This document shows positions 27,549 to 36,215 of a DNA stretch of 64,000 nucleotides, one piece after another (position 1 is the stretch's first letter; the number at the start of each line of letters is the position of its first letter). Under the pieces are notes generated by a model. That model did no database searches. It had not been told where the DNA came from and saw nothing but the letters and a program-made list of their open reading frames with translations. The position numbers and the translations under genes were made by a program. Source of the stretch: Allobosea sp. Root483D1 (GTDB lineage Bacteria > Pseudomonadota > Alphaproteobacteria > Rhizobiales > Beijerinckiaceae); assembly GCF_001429505.1 (NCBI RefSeq), contig NZ_LMJW01000022.1, forward strand, positions 971,497-1,035,496, given 5' to 3'.

Positions 27549-28967
27549 ATGAGTGACACGGTCGTCACGCGCTTCGCGCCGTCGCCAACCGGATTCCTGC
27601 ACATCGGCGGTGCTCGCACTGCGTTGTTCAACTGGCTCTATGCCCGCCGTCATGGCGGCAAGATGCTGCTGCGCATCGAGGATACCGACCGCGAACGCTC
27701 GACCGAAGGCGCCATCGCCGCGATCCTCGACGGCCTCGCCTGGCTCGGCCTCGATTGGGACGGGCAGACCGTCTACCAGTTCCAGCGCGCCGCCCGCCAT
27801 CGCGAGGTCGCCGAGCAGATGCTGGCGGCCGGCAAGGCTTATTATTGCTACGCGACCCCGCAGGAGCTCGAGGCGGAGCGCGAAGCTGCCCGCGCCGAGG
27901 GCAAGCAGTGGCGCTATGACGGGCGCTGGCGCGACCGCGATCCCGCGACCGCGCCCGAAGGCGTCAAGCCGGTGATCCGCCTCAAGGCCGAGCAGACCGG
28001 CGAGACCGTCGTCGAAGACGAGGTCCAGGGCCGCGTCACCTGGCAGAACGAGAACCTCGACGACCTCGTGCTGCTGCGCTCCGACGGCAACCCGACCTAT
28101 ATGCTCGCCGTCGTCGTCGACGATCACGACATGGGCATCACCCATATCATCCGCGGCTCGGACCACCTGACCAATGCCGCCCGCCAGACGCAGATTTACC
28201 AGGCGATGGGCTGGACCGTTCCCAGCATGTCGCACATCCCGCTGATCCACGGGGCGGACGGCGCCAAATTGTCGAAGCGGCATGGCGCGCTCGGCATCGA
28301 GGCCTATCGCTCGATGGGCTATCTGCCGGTCGCGTTGCGCAATTACCTGCTGCGCCTCGGCTGGAGCCATGGCGACCAGGAGATCTTCTCCCCTGAAGAG
28401 ATGATCTCGCTGTTCAACCTCTCCTCGATCGGCCGCTCGCCGGCCCGCTTCGACTACGCCAAGCTCGAGAACCTCAATGGTCTCTACATGCGCGAGGCCA
28501 AGGATCACGAATTGATGATCGCGCTGAAGGCGATCTGGTCTGAGATCGGCCCGCCGCGCGGCATCGGCACGCAGCCGGCCCCGGAGCTGGAAGCCAAGCT
28601 GATGGCGGCGATGCCGGGGCTGAAGGAGCGCGCCAAGACGCTGATCGAGCTGATCGACAGCGCCTCCTATCTCTATGCCCAACGCCCGCTGGCGCTCGAG
28701 CCCAAGGCGGCAGCCCTGCTCGACGAGGCCGCGCGCCAGCGTATGCCGAAGCTGGCGCAGAAGCTCTCGGAAGTCGCCGACTGGGCGCCGCCGCCGCTGG
28801 AGAGCGCGATCCGCGATTTCGCCGAGGAGAGCGGCGTCAAGCTCGGTCAGGTCGCGCAGCCCCTGCGCGCGGCGCTGACCGGCAAGACCACCTCGCCCGG
28901 CCTGTTCGACGTGATGGCGGTGCTCGGCCGCGACGAGGTGCTGGCGCGGCTTGCCGACGCGGCCTGA
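27549..28967 (+). CDS. gltX: Glutamyl-tRNA synthetase
   Basis: 472 residues. The class-I HIGH site is [13 protein letters not shown] (residues 9-21) and the KMSKS site appears as KLSKRHG. The length is normal. It charges tRNA-Glu (and possibly tRNA-Gln with later amidation) in the cytoplasm. The ATG at 27549 is chosen because the family begins directly before TRFAPSPTG; the open frame upstream is non-conserved. It is divergent from comEC. Confidence 0.97.
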   Translation: MSDTVVTRFAPSPTGFLHIGGARTALFNWLYARRHGGKMLLRIEDTDRERSTEGAIAAILDGLAWLGLDWDGQTVYQFQRAARHREVAEQMLAAGKAYYCYATPQELEAEREAARAEGKQWRYDGRWRDRDPATAPEGVKPVIRLKAEQTGETVVEDEVQGRVTWQNENLDDLVLLRSDGNPTYMLAVVVDDHDMGITHIIRGSDHLTNAARQTQIYQAMGWTVPSMSHIPLIHGADGAKLSKRHGALGIEAYRSMGYLPVALRNYLLRLGWSHGDQEIFSPEEMISLFNLSSIGRSPARFDYAKLENLNGLYMREAKDHELMIALKAIWSEIGPPRGIGTQPAPELEAKLMAAMPGLKERAKTLIELIDSASYLYAQRPLALEPKAAALLDEAARQRMPKLAQKLSEVADWAPPPLESAIRDFAEESGVKLGQVAQPLRAALTGKTTSPGLFDVMAVLGRDEVLARLADAA

Positions 28968-29235
28968 AGGCCGGCAGAAAGGCTAATGACCGCTTGGTTG
29001 AACGCCTCGCGGAATTGGTCTAGCAACGCGCTGCGGACCGGCGGCTCCCGCTGCCGGTCCGGCACAAAAAATGCTTCAAAATCAGTCCGATGACCCCTTC
29101 CCGCCTGCCCGCCTCCGACATTCCCGTCATGGAGCCGTCATCGTGGGACGTTCGGATGACGCCGGAACGCGACAAGCAGCCGGCGCTCCGTCCGCCGGGG
29201 AATGACTGAAGAACGAGCCTGAAAGGATCGGATCC
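28968..29235 (+). other. gltX-gltA intergenic region with hairpins
   Basis: The gap holds no gene. GGACCGGCGGC (29035-29045) pairs with GCTGCCGGTCC (29050-29060) around TCCC with one G-T pair. CGTCATC (29136-29142) pairs with GATGACG (29155-29161). Neither has a T tract. They may end gltX or shape the gltA leader; no known riboswitch was recognised. Confidence 0.45.
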
Positions 29236-30525
29236 ATGAGCGGAACTACCAGTCAGTTGACTGTCGACGGCAAGGCCGTCGACATGCCGATCAAAACAGG
29301 TTCGATCGGGCCGTCGGTCATCGACATCGCCAAGCTCTACGGCCAGACCGGGATGTTCACCTACGATCCCGGCTTCACCTCGACGGCGAGCTGCGAGTCG
29401 CAGATCACCTATATCGACGGCGACGAGGGCGTGCTGCTCTATCGCGGCTATCCGATCGAGCAGCTCGCCGAGCATGGCGACTTCCTCGAGACCTGCCACC
29501 TGCTGCTCTACGGCGAGCTGCCGACGGCGGCGCAGAAGGCGGATTTCGACTATCGCGTCACGCGCCACACCATGGTGCACGAGCAGATGGCTCGCTTCTT
29601 CCAGGGCTTCCGCCGCGACGCGCACCCGATGGCGGTACTGGTCGCCTCGGTCGGCGCGATGTCGGCCTTCTACCACGACTCGACCGACATCTCCGACCCG
29701 CAGCAGCGCATGATCGCTTCGATGCGGATGATCGCGAAGATGCCGACGCTGGCGGCGATGGCCTACAAGTACACCATCGGCCAGCCCTTCGTGTATCCGC
29801 TCAACTCGCTGGACTACACCTCGAACTTCCTGCGCATGTGCTTCGCGGTGCCGGCCGAGGAGTACAAGGTCAACCCGGTGCTCTCGCGGGCGCTCGACCG
29901 GATATTCATCCTGCACGCCGACCATGAGCAGAACGCCTCGACCTCGACGGTCCGGCTCGCCGGCTCGTCGGGCGCCAATCCCTTCGCCTGCATCGCCGCC
30001 GGCGTCGCGTGCCTGTGGGGGCCGGCGCATGGCGGCGCCAACGAAGCGGCGCTGAAGATGCTCGAGGAGATCGGCAGCGTCGACAACATCCCGAAATACA
30101 TCGCCAAGGCCAAGGACAAGAACGATCCGTTCCGCCTGATGGGCTTCGGTCACCGGGTCTACAAGAACTACGATCCGCGCGCCAAGATCATGCAGAAGAC
30201 CACGCATGAGGTCCTGGCCGAGCTCGGCATCAAGGACGATCCGCTGCTCGACGTCGCGATGGAGCTTGAGCGCATCGCCCTGCACGACGAGTACTTCATC
30301 GAGAAGAAGCTCTATCCGAACATCGATTTCTATTCGGGCATCACCTTGAAGGCGATGGGCTTCCCGACCTCGATGTTCACCGCGCTGTTCGCGCTGGCGC
30401 GCAGCATCGGCTGGATCGCGCAGTGGAAGGAGATGATCGAGGATCCGTCCCAGCGCATCGGCCGTCCGCGCCAGCTCTACACCGGCGCGCCCAAGCGCGA
30501 CTACACCCCGATCGGCCGCCGCTGA
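29236..30525 (+). CDS. gltA: Citrate synthase
   Basis: 429 residues, of the large NADH-sensitive type length. It has the conserved [20 protein letters not shown] start, His in [16 protein letters not shown], His in [16 protein letters not shown] and Asp in [10 protein letters not shown]. It condenses oxaloacetate and acetyl-CoA at entry to the TCA cycle. It stands alone, closed by a clear intrinsic terminator. Confidence 0.97.
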   Translation: MSGTTSQLTVDGKAVDMPIKTGSIGPSVIDIAKLYGQTGMFTYDPGFTSTASCESQITYIDGDEGVLLYRGYPIEQLAEHGDFLETCHLLLYGELPTAAQKADFDYRVTRHTMVHEQMARFFQGFRRDAHPMAVLVASVGAMSAFYHDSTDISDPQQRMIASMRMIAKMPTLAAMAYKYTIGQPFVYPLNSLDYTSNFLRMCFAVPAEEYKVNPVLSRALDRIFILHADHEQNASTSTVRLAGSSGANPFACIAAGVACLWGPAHGGANEAALKMLEEIGSVDNIPKYIAKAKDKNDPFRLMGFGHRVYKNYDPRAKIMQKTTHEVLAELGIKDDPLLDVAMELERIALHDEYFIEKKLYPNIDFYSGITLKAMGFPTSMFTALFALARSIGWIAQWKEMIEDPSQRIGRPRQLYTGAPKRDYTPIGRR

Positions 30526-30547
30526 ACGGCACTGCCTTTAGGAACGA

Positions 30548-30583
30548 GGCCGCGACGGAACCCCGTCGCGGCCTTTATTGTTT
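30548..30583 (+). terminator. Intrinsic terminator after gltA
   Basis: GGCCGCGACGG (30548-30558) and CCGTCGCGGCC (30563-30573) with loop AACC, followed by TTTATTGTTT. A textbook Rho-independent terminator 23 nt past the gltA stop. Confidence 0.92.
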
Positions 30584-30666
30584 CTGCTGATTGATGCATC
30601 AAACGCAGATGATGGTTGCGCTCGGCGCGTTACAGTCGCCGACCCATTTTGAAAGGTTCATCGCTC

Positions 30667-31659
30667 ATGTCGACTGAGGGTCTCAGCCGCCGCGGCTTCC
30701 TCGCCGGTGCCACCGCCCTGCCCTTCGCCGGCGCGGCCGGCTCGGTGTCAGCGCAGGCGCAGTTCCCGACGCGGCCGATCTCGCTGATCGTGCCCTTCGC
30801 CGCCGGCGGCTCGACCGACATCGTCGCCCGCCTCGTCGGCCAGAAGATGGGCGAACTGCTCGGCCAGTCGATCGTGATCGACAACCGCGCTGGCGCCGGC
30901 GGCAATATCGGCTCGACCGCGGTCGCCCGTGCCACACCTGATGGCTATACGATTCTGATGGGCACGATCGCGACCCATGCGCTCAACCCGGCGATCCTGA
31001 AGACCGTGACCTTCGACGCCGTCAAGGATTTCACCCCGATCTCGCTGCTGGCGGTAGTGCCGAACGTCATGGTCGTGCATCCGGGCTTCCCGGCCAAGAC
31101 CGTGCCGGAAGTGATAAAGCTGCTGAAGGACAATCCTGGCAAGTATTCCTACGCCTCCTCCGGCGTCGGCACGCCGCTGCACCTCTCCGGCGAACTGTTC
31201 AAGTCGCTCGGCGGCGTCAGCATGAACCATGTGCCCTATCGCGGCGCCGGCCCGGCGCTGAACGACGTCGTCTCCGGCGCGGTGCCGATCATGTTCGACA
31301 ACCTGCCCTCTTCGGCCCAGTTCATCCGCAGCGGGCAGTTGCGCGCCATCGGCGTCACCACCAAGGAGCGGGTCTCGTCCTTCCCGGACTTGCCGACCCT
31401 CGCCGAGGGCGGGCTCGCCGGCTACGAGACCTATACCTGGAACGCGCTGTTCGGCCCGGCCAATTTGCCGCGCCCGATCGTCGACAAGCTCAACGCCACC
31501 GCCAACGCGGCCGTGAAGGACGCACATGTGAAGCAGCGCCTGGAGGATATCAGCGCCGTGATCGTCGGCTCGACGCCGGAAGCACTGGCCGAGCACGTCA
31601 AGGCCGAGCTGGCGAAATGGGCGCCGATCGCCAAGGCCTCAGGCGCTGTCGTGGAGTGA
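30667..31659 (+). CDS. Tripartite tricarboxylate transporter substrate-binding protein (TctC/Bug family)
   Basis: 330 residues. The N-terminus has a Tat-like signal (LSRRGFLAGATALPFAGAAG) with cleavage near SAQAQ. The mature part is typical Bug/TctC: PISLIVPFAAGGSTDIVARL, GAGGNIGSTAVARATPDGYT, YASSGVGTPLHLSGELF. The start is set by ATG 30667 with GAAAGG upstream. No TctA/TctB membrane genes are nearby, so it is an orphan binding protein, as often seen. It is inserted between gltA and lpxB and ends 3 nt from the convergent lpxB stop. Confidence 0.9.
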   Translation: MSTEGLSRRGFLAGATALPFAGAAGSVSAQAQFPTRPISLIVPFAAGGSTDIVARLVGQKMGELLGQSIVIDNRAGAGGNIGSTAVARATPDGYTILMGTIATHALNPAILKTVTFDAVKDFTPISLLAVVPNVMVVHPGFPAKTVPEVIKLLKDNPGKYSYASSGVGTPLHLSGELFKSLGGVSMNHVPYRGAGPALNDVVSGAVPIMFDNLPSSAQFIRSGQLRAIGVTTKERVSSFPDLPTLAEGGLAGYETYTWNALFGPANLPRPIVDKLNATANAAVKDAHVKQRLEDISAVIVGSTPEALAEHVKAELAKWAPIAKASGAVVE

Positions 31660-31662
31660 CGA

Positions 31663-32838
31663 CTAGCCGCCGACAGGATCCCGAACGAGGGCGAGCGCCG
31701 CGCTGACGGCGTTCGCCGCCGGGCTCGGCCCCGCGCTACGCATATCCTGCTCGACCGCCGCGAAACCATCGAGCTGGCGCTGGCGTGCCGGGCCATCGGC
31801 GATCGCGGCGAGAAGCGCCCCGGCCAAGGCCTGTGGCGAGGCGGCGTTCTGGATGAACTCCGGCACCACGCTCTCGCCCATGATCAGGTTCGGCAAGATC
31901 ACGGTCGGCAACTTGATCAGCCGCCGCGCCAGCACGGCCTCCCAGCCCGCCCCTCTATAAGCTGCCACCGTCGGTACTTGCGCCAACGCGAGTTCGAGCG
32001 TCACGGTTCCCGAGGCGGCCAGCGCCGCCCTGGCCTGCCGAAAAGCCGCGAGCTTCGCCGCCTCGCCCGCCACGATCTCCGGCTTGATACGCCAATCGGC
32101 TGTAAGCGCCGTGATCTCCTTCACCAGGTGCGATACCGCCGGGAGCACGAAACGCGCCTGCGGCAGTCGCTCGGCGACGAGCGCGACCGCCTCGCCGAAG
32201 GGCGGCATCAGGTGATGGATCTCCGAGCGCCGGCTGCCGGGCAGCACCAGGATGGTCGGCGCCTCGGCGTCGCCACGCCGCGCCGCCTCCCCCGGCCCTG
32301 GTCGATAGTCCTGCAGCCGCTCGATCAGCGGGTGGCCGACATAGACGGTCTGCGGTCCGCCGAGCCGCTCCAGCGCCGCCGGCTCGAACGGCAGCAGCGC
32401 CAGGATCCGGTCGACATGCGGCTTCATCCGCCTGGCTCTTCCTTGCCGCCAGGCCCAGACGCTCGGGCAGACCCAATGAGCGGTCGGCACGGCCGGCGCG
32501 AGCTGCCGAAGCTTCTTCGCGACGCGCAGGTTGAAATCGGGCGCGTCGATGGTCAGGAGCAGGTCGGGCGCGAAGGCGGCAGCGGCCCGCGCCGCGTCCG
32601 AGATCCGGCGCAGCAGCAGCGGCAGACGCGCCACCACCGGGCCGAAGCCCATCACGGCAATGTCCTCCTGCGGGAAGATGCTGTGCAGCCCCTCCGCGAT
32701 CAGCGCCTCGCCGCCGACGCCGGACAATTCCAGCGGTCGATCGCCCAGAACCTCACGCAGCCGCGCTACGAAACGTGTGCCGAGGGCATCGCCCGAAGCT
32801 TCGCCAGCCACGATGAAGAGCCTGAACGGGCGGATCAC
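31663..32838 (-). CDS. lpxB: Lipid A disaccharide synthase
   Basis: 391 residues of glycosyltransferase family 19. FIVAGEASGDALGTRFVARL, VAHWVCPSVWAW-like HWVCPSVWAWRQGRARRM, and VLPGSRRSEI are diagnostic. It joins UDP-2,3-diacylglucosamine and lipid X. Its ATG overlaps the lpxI stop by 4 bp, so it ends the lpxD-fabZ-lpxA-lpxI-lpxB operon. Confidence 0.96.
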   Translation of the reverse strand: MIRPFRLFIVAGEASGDALGTRFVARLREVLGDRPLELSGVGGEALIAEGLHSIFPQEDIAVMGFGPVVARLPLLLRRISDAARAAAAFAPDLLLTIDAPDFNLRVAKKLRQLAPAVPTAHWVCPSVWAWRQGRARRMKPHVDRILALLPFEPAALERLGGPQTVYVGHPLIERLQDYRPGPGEAARRGDAEAPTILVLPGSRRSEIHHLMPPFGEAVALVAERLPQARFVLPAVSHLVKEITALTADWRIKPEIVAGEAAKLAAFRQARAALAASGTVTLELALAQVPTVAAYRGAGWEAVLARRLIKLPTVILPNLIMGESVVPEFIQNAASPQALAGALLAAIADGPARQRQLDGFAAVEQDMRSAGPSPAANAVSAALALVRDPVGG

Positions 32839-33704
32839 GCCACGCCCTCGATGAACAGGCCAGAGGCGTCCGCGAGCGTAACCAGCCGCTGCCGGTCGCC
32901 GACCAGCACCTTGCCGGCCTTGACCGCGATGCCGGCAAGACCGGCAGCCGCCACGCGCGTCACCGTGTCCAGGCCGATCGCCGGCATGTCGACCCTGAGA
33001 TCCTGTCCGAGCTTGGGCGCCTTGACGAGCACGCCGTCGCCTTTGCCGAGCTTCAGGCGTCCGGCCTGGACGAGACCGGCGACGCGCTCGATCATCGCGT
33101 CGGTGCCCTCGGCTGCCTCGACGGCAACGACGCGATGATCGGCGACGATCGCCGCTTGTCCCATATCGAACGGCGAGAGCGCTGCGAGCAGGTTGAAACC
33201 GGTCGCGATCGCCTCGCGCGCGACGGCGGAAGGCTTGTGGCGCCCCAGTGCTCCAACGGGAGCGACGAGATCAGGCGCGATGTCGGCCGGCCCGAGCACG
33301 CGCAACCCCTGGCCCTCGAAAAAGCTGACGACGCCGCGCAACAGATGGTCGTCGCCGCCCTGGAAGGCGCGGGCGAAGTGAGGCAGGTATTTCAGGGTCG
33401 ACAGTTCCGGCGCCAGCGCGCCGAAGCTCGGCCGCGGCAGGGCACCGACCATGACGATCTCGTCGATCTCGCGGCGCTTGACCTCGTCGAGAAAGCGCCC
33501 GAGCTGGCCGAGACGGTACTCCCGGGCATCATAGCTGGCGTAGTCGGCCGGATCGGCGGCGCCGGAGAGGATCGCCACATAAACGTTTGCGCCCTGCGCC
33601 GTGGCCGCGCTGGCAACCCGCAGCGGAAATTCGCCACGGCCGGCCAGGATCGCGACGCGTCGCCCCTGCGGTCGGCCAGCTGCGTCGGCCGTTCCTGCGC
33701 TCAC
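32835..33704 (-). CDS. lpxI: UDP-2,3-diacylglucosamine pyrophosphatase LpxI (DUF1009)
   Basis: 289 residues. VAILAGRGEFPLRVASAA at the N-terminus and LVKAPKLGQDLRVDMPAIGL near the C-terminus are LpxI marks. It replaces LpxH of enterobacteria, as usual in alphaproteobacteria, and hydrolyses UDP-2,3-diacylglucosamine to lipid X. It overlaps both lpxA and lpxB by 4 bp. Confidence 0.95.
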   Translation of the reverse strand: MSAGTADAAGRPQGRRVAILAGRGEFPLRVASAATAQGANVYVAILSGAADPADYASYDAREYRLGQLGRFLDEVKRREIDEIVMVGALPRPSFGALAPELSTLKYLPHFARAFQGGDDHLLRGVVSFFEGQGLRVLGPADIAPDLVAPVGALGRHKPSAVAREAIATGFNLLAALSPFDMGQAAIVADHRVVAVEAAEGTDAMIERVAGLVQAGRLKLGKGDGVLVKAPKLGQDLRVDMPAIGLDTVTRVAAAGLAGIAVKAGKVLVGDRQRLVTLADASGLFIEGVA

Positions 33705-34510
33705 CGCTCGGGCGCGTTGACGTCGCGCGGCACCGAAATCCCACGGTCGCCGCCGGCGCGGATGAAGTCGAGGATCTCGTGGATCAGCGGATGTTCGGCG
33801 AACTCGGTGGCAACGTCTTCGACCCGCTCCGAGAGTGTTCCTTCGTCGGCGAACAGCAGGCGATAGGCCCGGCGCAATTCGTGGATCTGCTCGCGCGAGA
33901 AACCGCGCCGCCTGAGGCCGACGAGGTTGAGCCCGGCGAGGTGAGCCGGGTTGTCACGGACCATCCCGAACGGGATGACGTCGAGCAGAACGCCGGAGCC
34001 GCCGCCGATGAAAGCGTGATCGCCGATCCGAACGAACTGTTGCAACCCGGTGCCACCGCTGACGATGACGAAATCACCGACGGTGACGTGGCCGGCGCAC
34101 ATGACATTGTTCGAGAAGATGACGTTGTTGCCGATCACGCTGTCATGGCCGACATGCGAATTGGCCAGGAACAGGCCGCGATCGCCGATGACGGTCTTCA
34201 TGCCGCCGCCTTCGGTGCCGGGATTCATCGTCACGCCTTCGCGGATCACGCAGTCGGCGCCGATCGTCAGCGTAGAAGGCTCGCCCTTGTACTTCAAATC
34301 CTGCGGCGGGTGGCCGATCGAGGCGAAGGGGTAGACCTTGGTGCGCGGACCGATCGTCGTGCGGCCGGCGACGACGACATGGCTGATCAGCTCGACGCCG
34401 TCGCCGAGGGCGACATCGGGACCAACGGTACAGAACGGGCCGATCTTGACGCCCACACCCAGCTTGGCGGCCGGATCGACGATCGCCATCGGATGGATCG
34501 AGGTGTTCAT
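33701..34510 (-). CDS. lpxA: UDP-N-acetylglucosamine acyltransferase
   Basis: 269 residues of left-handed beta-helix hexapeptide repeats (IHPMAIVDPAAKLGVGVKIG). The catalytic-His strand is NSHVGHDSVIGNN, and a C-terminal helical domain begins near SREQIHELRRAYRLLF. ATG 34510 (MNTSIHP) is the family start; a longer open frame upstream is not conserved. It performs the first lipid A step with acyl-ACP. Confidence 0.96.
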   Translation of the reverse strand: MNTSIHPMAIVDPAAKLGVGVKIGPFCTVGPDVALGDGVELISHVVVAGRTTIGPRTKVYPFASIGHPPQDLKYKGEPSTLTIGADCVIREGVTMNPGTEGGGMKTVIGDRGLFLANSHVGHDSVIGNNVIFSNNVMCAGHVTVGDFVIVSGGTGLQQFVRIGDHAFIGGGSGVLLDVIPFGMVRDNPAHLAGLNLVGLRRRGFSREQIHELRRAYRLLFADEGTLSERVEDVATEFAEHPLIHEILDFIRAGGDRGISVPRDVNAPER

Positions 34511-34562
34511 GGCAGGGTCCTGCGTCTGGCCGGGAACGGGAGCATGCATCTGGGCTGCCCGT

Positions 34563-35021
34563 TCAGATGACCATGGCCGAGAGCTCGGCCTCGGCAACGA
34601 GCACGCCGTCGACCTTGGCCTCACCGCGGTAGAACCAGATATTGCGCTTGCGCGCCACCTTGGTGAGGTGGAAACGCAGCGTATCGCCAGGCCCGACAGG
34701 CTTGCGGAACTTCGCCTTGTCGATCGTGGTGAACAGCACGGTCGAGACGGCGAGCTCATCGCTGCCGCGCGCACTCACCACGAGCACGCCCGCCGTCTGC
34801 GCCATCGCCTCGATCATCAGCACGCCGGGGAAGACCGGACGGCCGGGAAAGTGGCCGGTGAACTGCGGCTCGTTGTAGGTGACGTTCTTGATGCCGACGC
34901 CGGACGCGTCCCCGTCGATCTCGACGACCTTGTCGACCAGCAGGAACGGATAGCGATGCGGAATGCAGGCCATGATCTTCTGGATATCGGCCACGCCAAG
35001 CGCTTTCGTCGCATCCGTCAT
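34563..35021 (-). CDS. fabZ: 3-hydroxyacyl-ACP dehydratase FabZ
   Basis: 152 residues. The hot-dog fold has catalytic His57 and Glu71 in GHFPGRPVFPGVLMIEAMAQ. IPHRYPFLLVDKV is the conserved start. It dehydrates 3-hydroxyacyl-ACP in fatty acid synthesis and competes with LpxA and LpxD for substrate, which explains the shared operon. ATG 35021 is chosen over an upstream start without similarity. Confidence 0.96.
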   Translation of the reverse strand: MTDATKALGVADIQKIMACIPHRYPFLLVDKVVEIDGDASGVGIKNVTYNEPQFTGHFPGRPVFPGVLMIEAMAQTAGVLVVSARGSDELAVSTVLFTTIDKAKFRKPVGPGDTLRFHLTKVARKRNIWFYRGEAKVDGVLVAEAELSAMVI

Positions 35022-35112
35022 CGTGTCGTTTCTCCTCGAACGCTTGCGACCCGCGCAGGCGCACGCCACCACCTGTCATCAAAAGCTGGTTTTGCCGGAA
35101 GCCGGCGCGAGA

Positions 35113-36177
35113 TCAAGCGTTTTCGCTGCCGCCCGGCCCTTTACCACGCTTGGCAACGAGTTGCTTCACCAAGGCGATCTCGCGCGCCCAGCTCAGCGCC
35201 GGCTGCGCGGGAGAACCGCCATAACGCGCGCCGCGTGGAACATCGCCAACGACACCGCTCTGCGCCGCGATCTGCGCGCCCATGCCGATGGTCAGGTGCC
35301 CGGCCAGGCCGACCTGCCCGCCGAGCACTACAAAATCCTCAAGCGTGCTGGAGCCCGCCATGCCGACCAGGGCGCAGATGACGCAATGTCGGCCGATCAC
35401 GCAGTTGTGCCCGATCTGCACGAGATTATCGATCTTGGTGCCCTCGCCAATCACCGTGTCGCGGCTGGCGCCGCGGTCGATCGTGGTGTTGGCACCGATC
35501 TCGACATCGTCCTGGATGATGACGCGGCCGACCTGCGGCACCTTCATGTGCCCTTGCGGCCCCATCGCGAAACCGAACCCGTCCTGGCCGATGCGCGCGC
35601 CCGGATGGATGATGACGCGATTGCCGATCAAGGCGGCCTGCAGCGTCGAGCCCGCGCCGACCGAGCATTGCCGCCCGATCCGGACCTGCGGGCCGATGAC
35701 GGCGTTCGGCCCGATCACCGTGCCGGCACCGATTTCCGCACCCGGCCCGATCACCGCCCCCGGATCGACCGTGACGTCGGCTTCAAGCCTTGCCGTCGCA
35801 TGCACGAAAGCGCCCGGCGCAACGCCGGCCGAGCCGAACATCGAGCCCGGCCGCAGCGCCTGCGGGTGGAACGTCGACAGCAGCTTGGCGAAGGCATGGT
35901 ACGGAGCCGGCGTGACCAATGCGACCGTGCCGGCCGGCACGCGCGCGGCAAAGCGCGTCGAGACGAAGCAGAGCGCCGCCGCGGTTCCGGCTAGCGCTGC
36001 GACGTATTTCGGATTGTCCATGTAGGCGGCATCGCCGCCGCCGGCCGTTTCGAGCGGGGCGACGCCCTCGACCCGGCGTGCCGGATCGACTCCATCCGGC
36101 AAGGCGACGCCTGACAGGGAAGCGACCTCGCTGAAGGACAGCGAGGTCGCGATCGGAAAGAAACTGGGTTCTGCCAT
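35113..36177 (-). CDS. lpxD: UDP-3-O-(3-hydroxyacyl)glucosamine N-acyltransferase
   Basis: 354 residues. The N-terminal uridine-binding part contains [15 protein letters not shown]. Hexapeptide repeats follow, with the catalytic [14 protein letters not shown] His ([17 protein letters not shown]) and [17 protein letters not shown]. It adds the second acyl chain in lipid A synthesis. It lies 91 nt before fabZ and 38 nt after bamA. Confidence 0.96.
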   Translation of the reverse strand: MAEPSFFPIATSLSFSEVASLSGVALPDGVDPARRVEGVAPLETAGGGDAAYMDNPKYVAALAGTAAALCFVSTRFAARVPAGTVALVTPAPYHAFAKLLSTFHPQALRPGSMFGSAGVAPGAFVHATARLEADVTVDPGAVIGPGAEIGAGTVIGPNAVIGPQVRIGRQCSVGAGSTLQAALIGNRVIIHPGARIGQDGFGFAMGPQGHMKVPQVGRVIIQDDVEIGANTTIDRGASRDTVIGEGTKIDNLVQIGHNCVIGRHCVICALVGMAGSSTLEDFVVLGGQVGLAGHLTIGMGAQIAAQSGVVGDVPRGARYGGSPAQPALSWAREIALVKQLVAKRGKGPGGSENA

Positions 36178-36189
36178 TAGCTGGTCCGT

Positions 36190-36213
36190 TGTGGGGCGCT
36201 CACGCGCCCCACA
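36190..36213 (-). other. bamA-lpxD intercistronic hairpin
   Basis: TGTGGGGCGC and GCGCCCCACA pair perfectly (10 bp) around a 4-nt loop, between the bamA stop and lpxD start. No T tract follows on the minus strand, so it is more likely an mRNA-stabilising or processing structure than a terminator. Confidence 0.6.
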
Positions 36214-36215
36214 GG

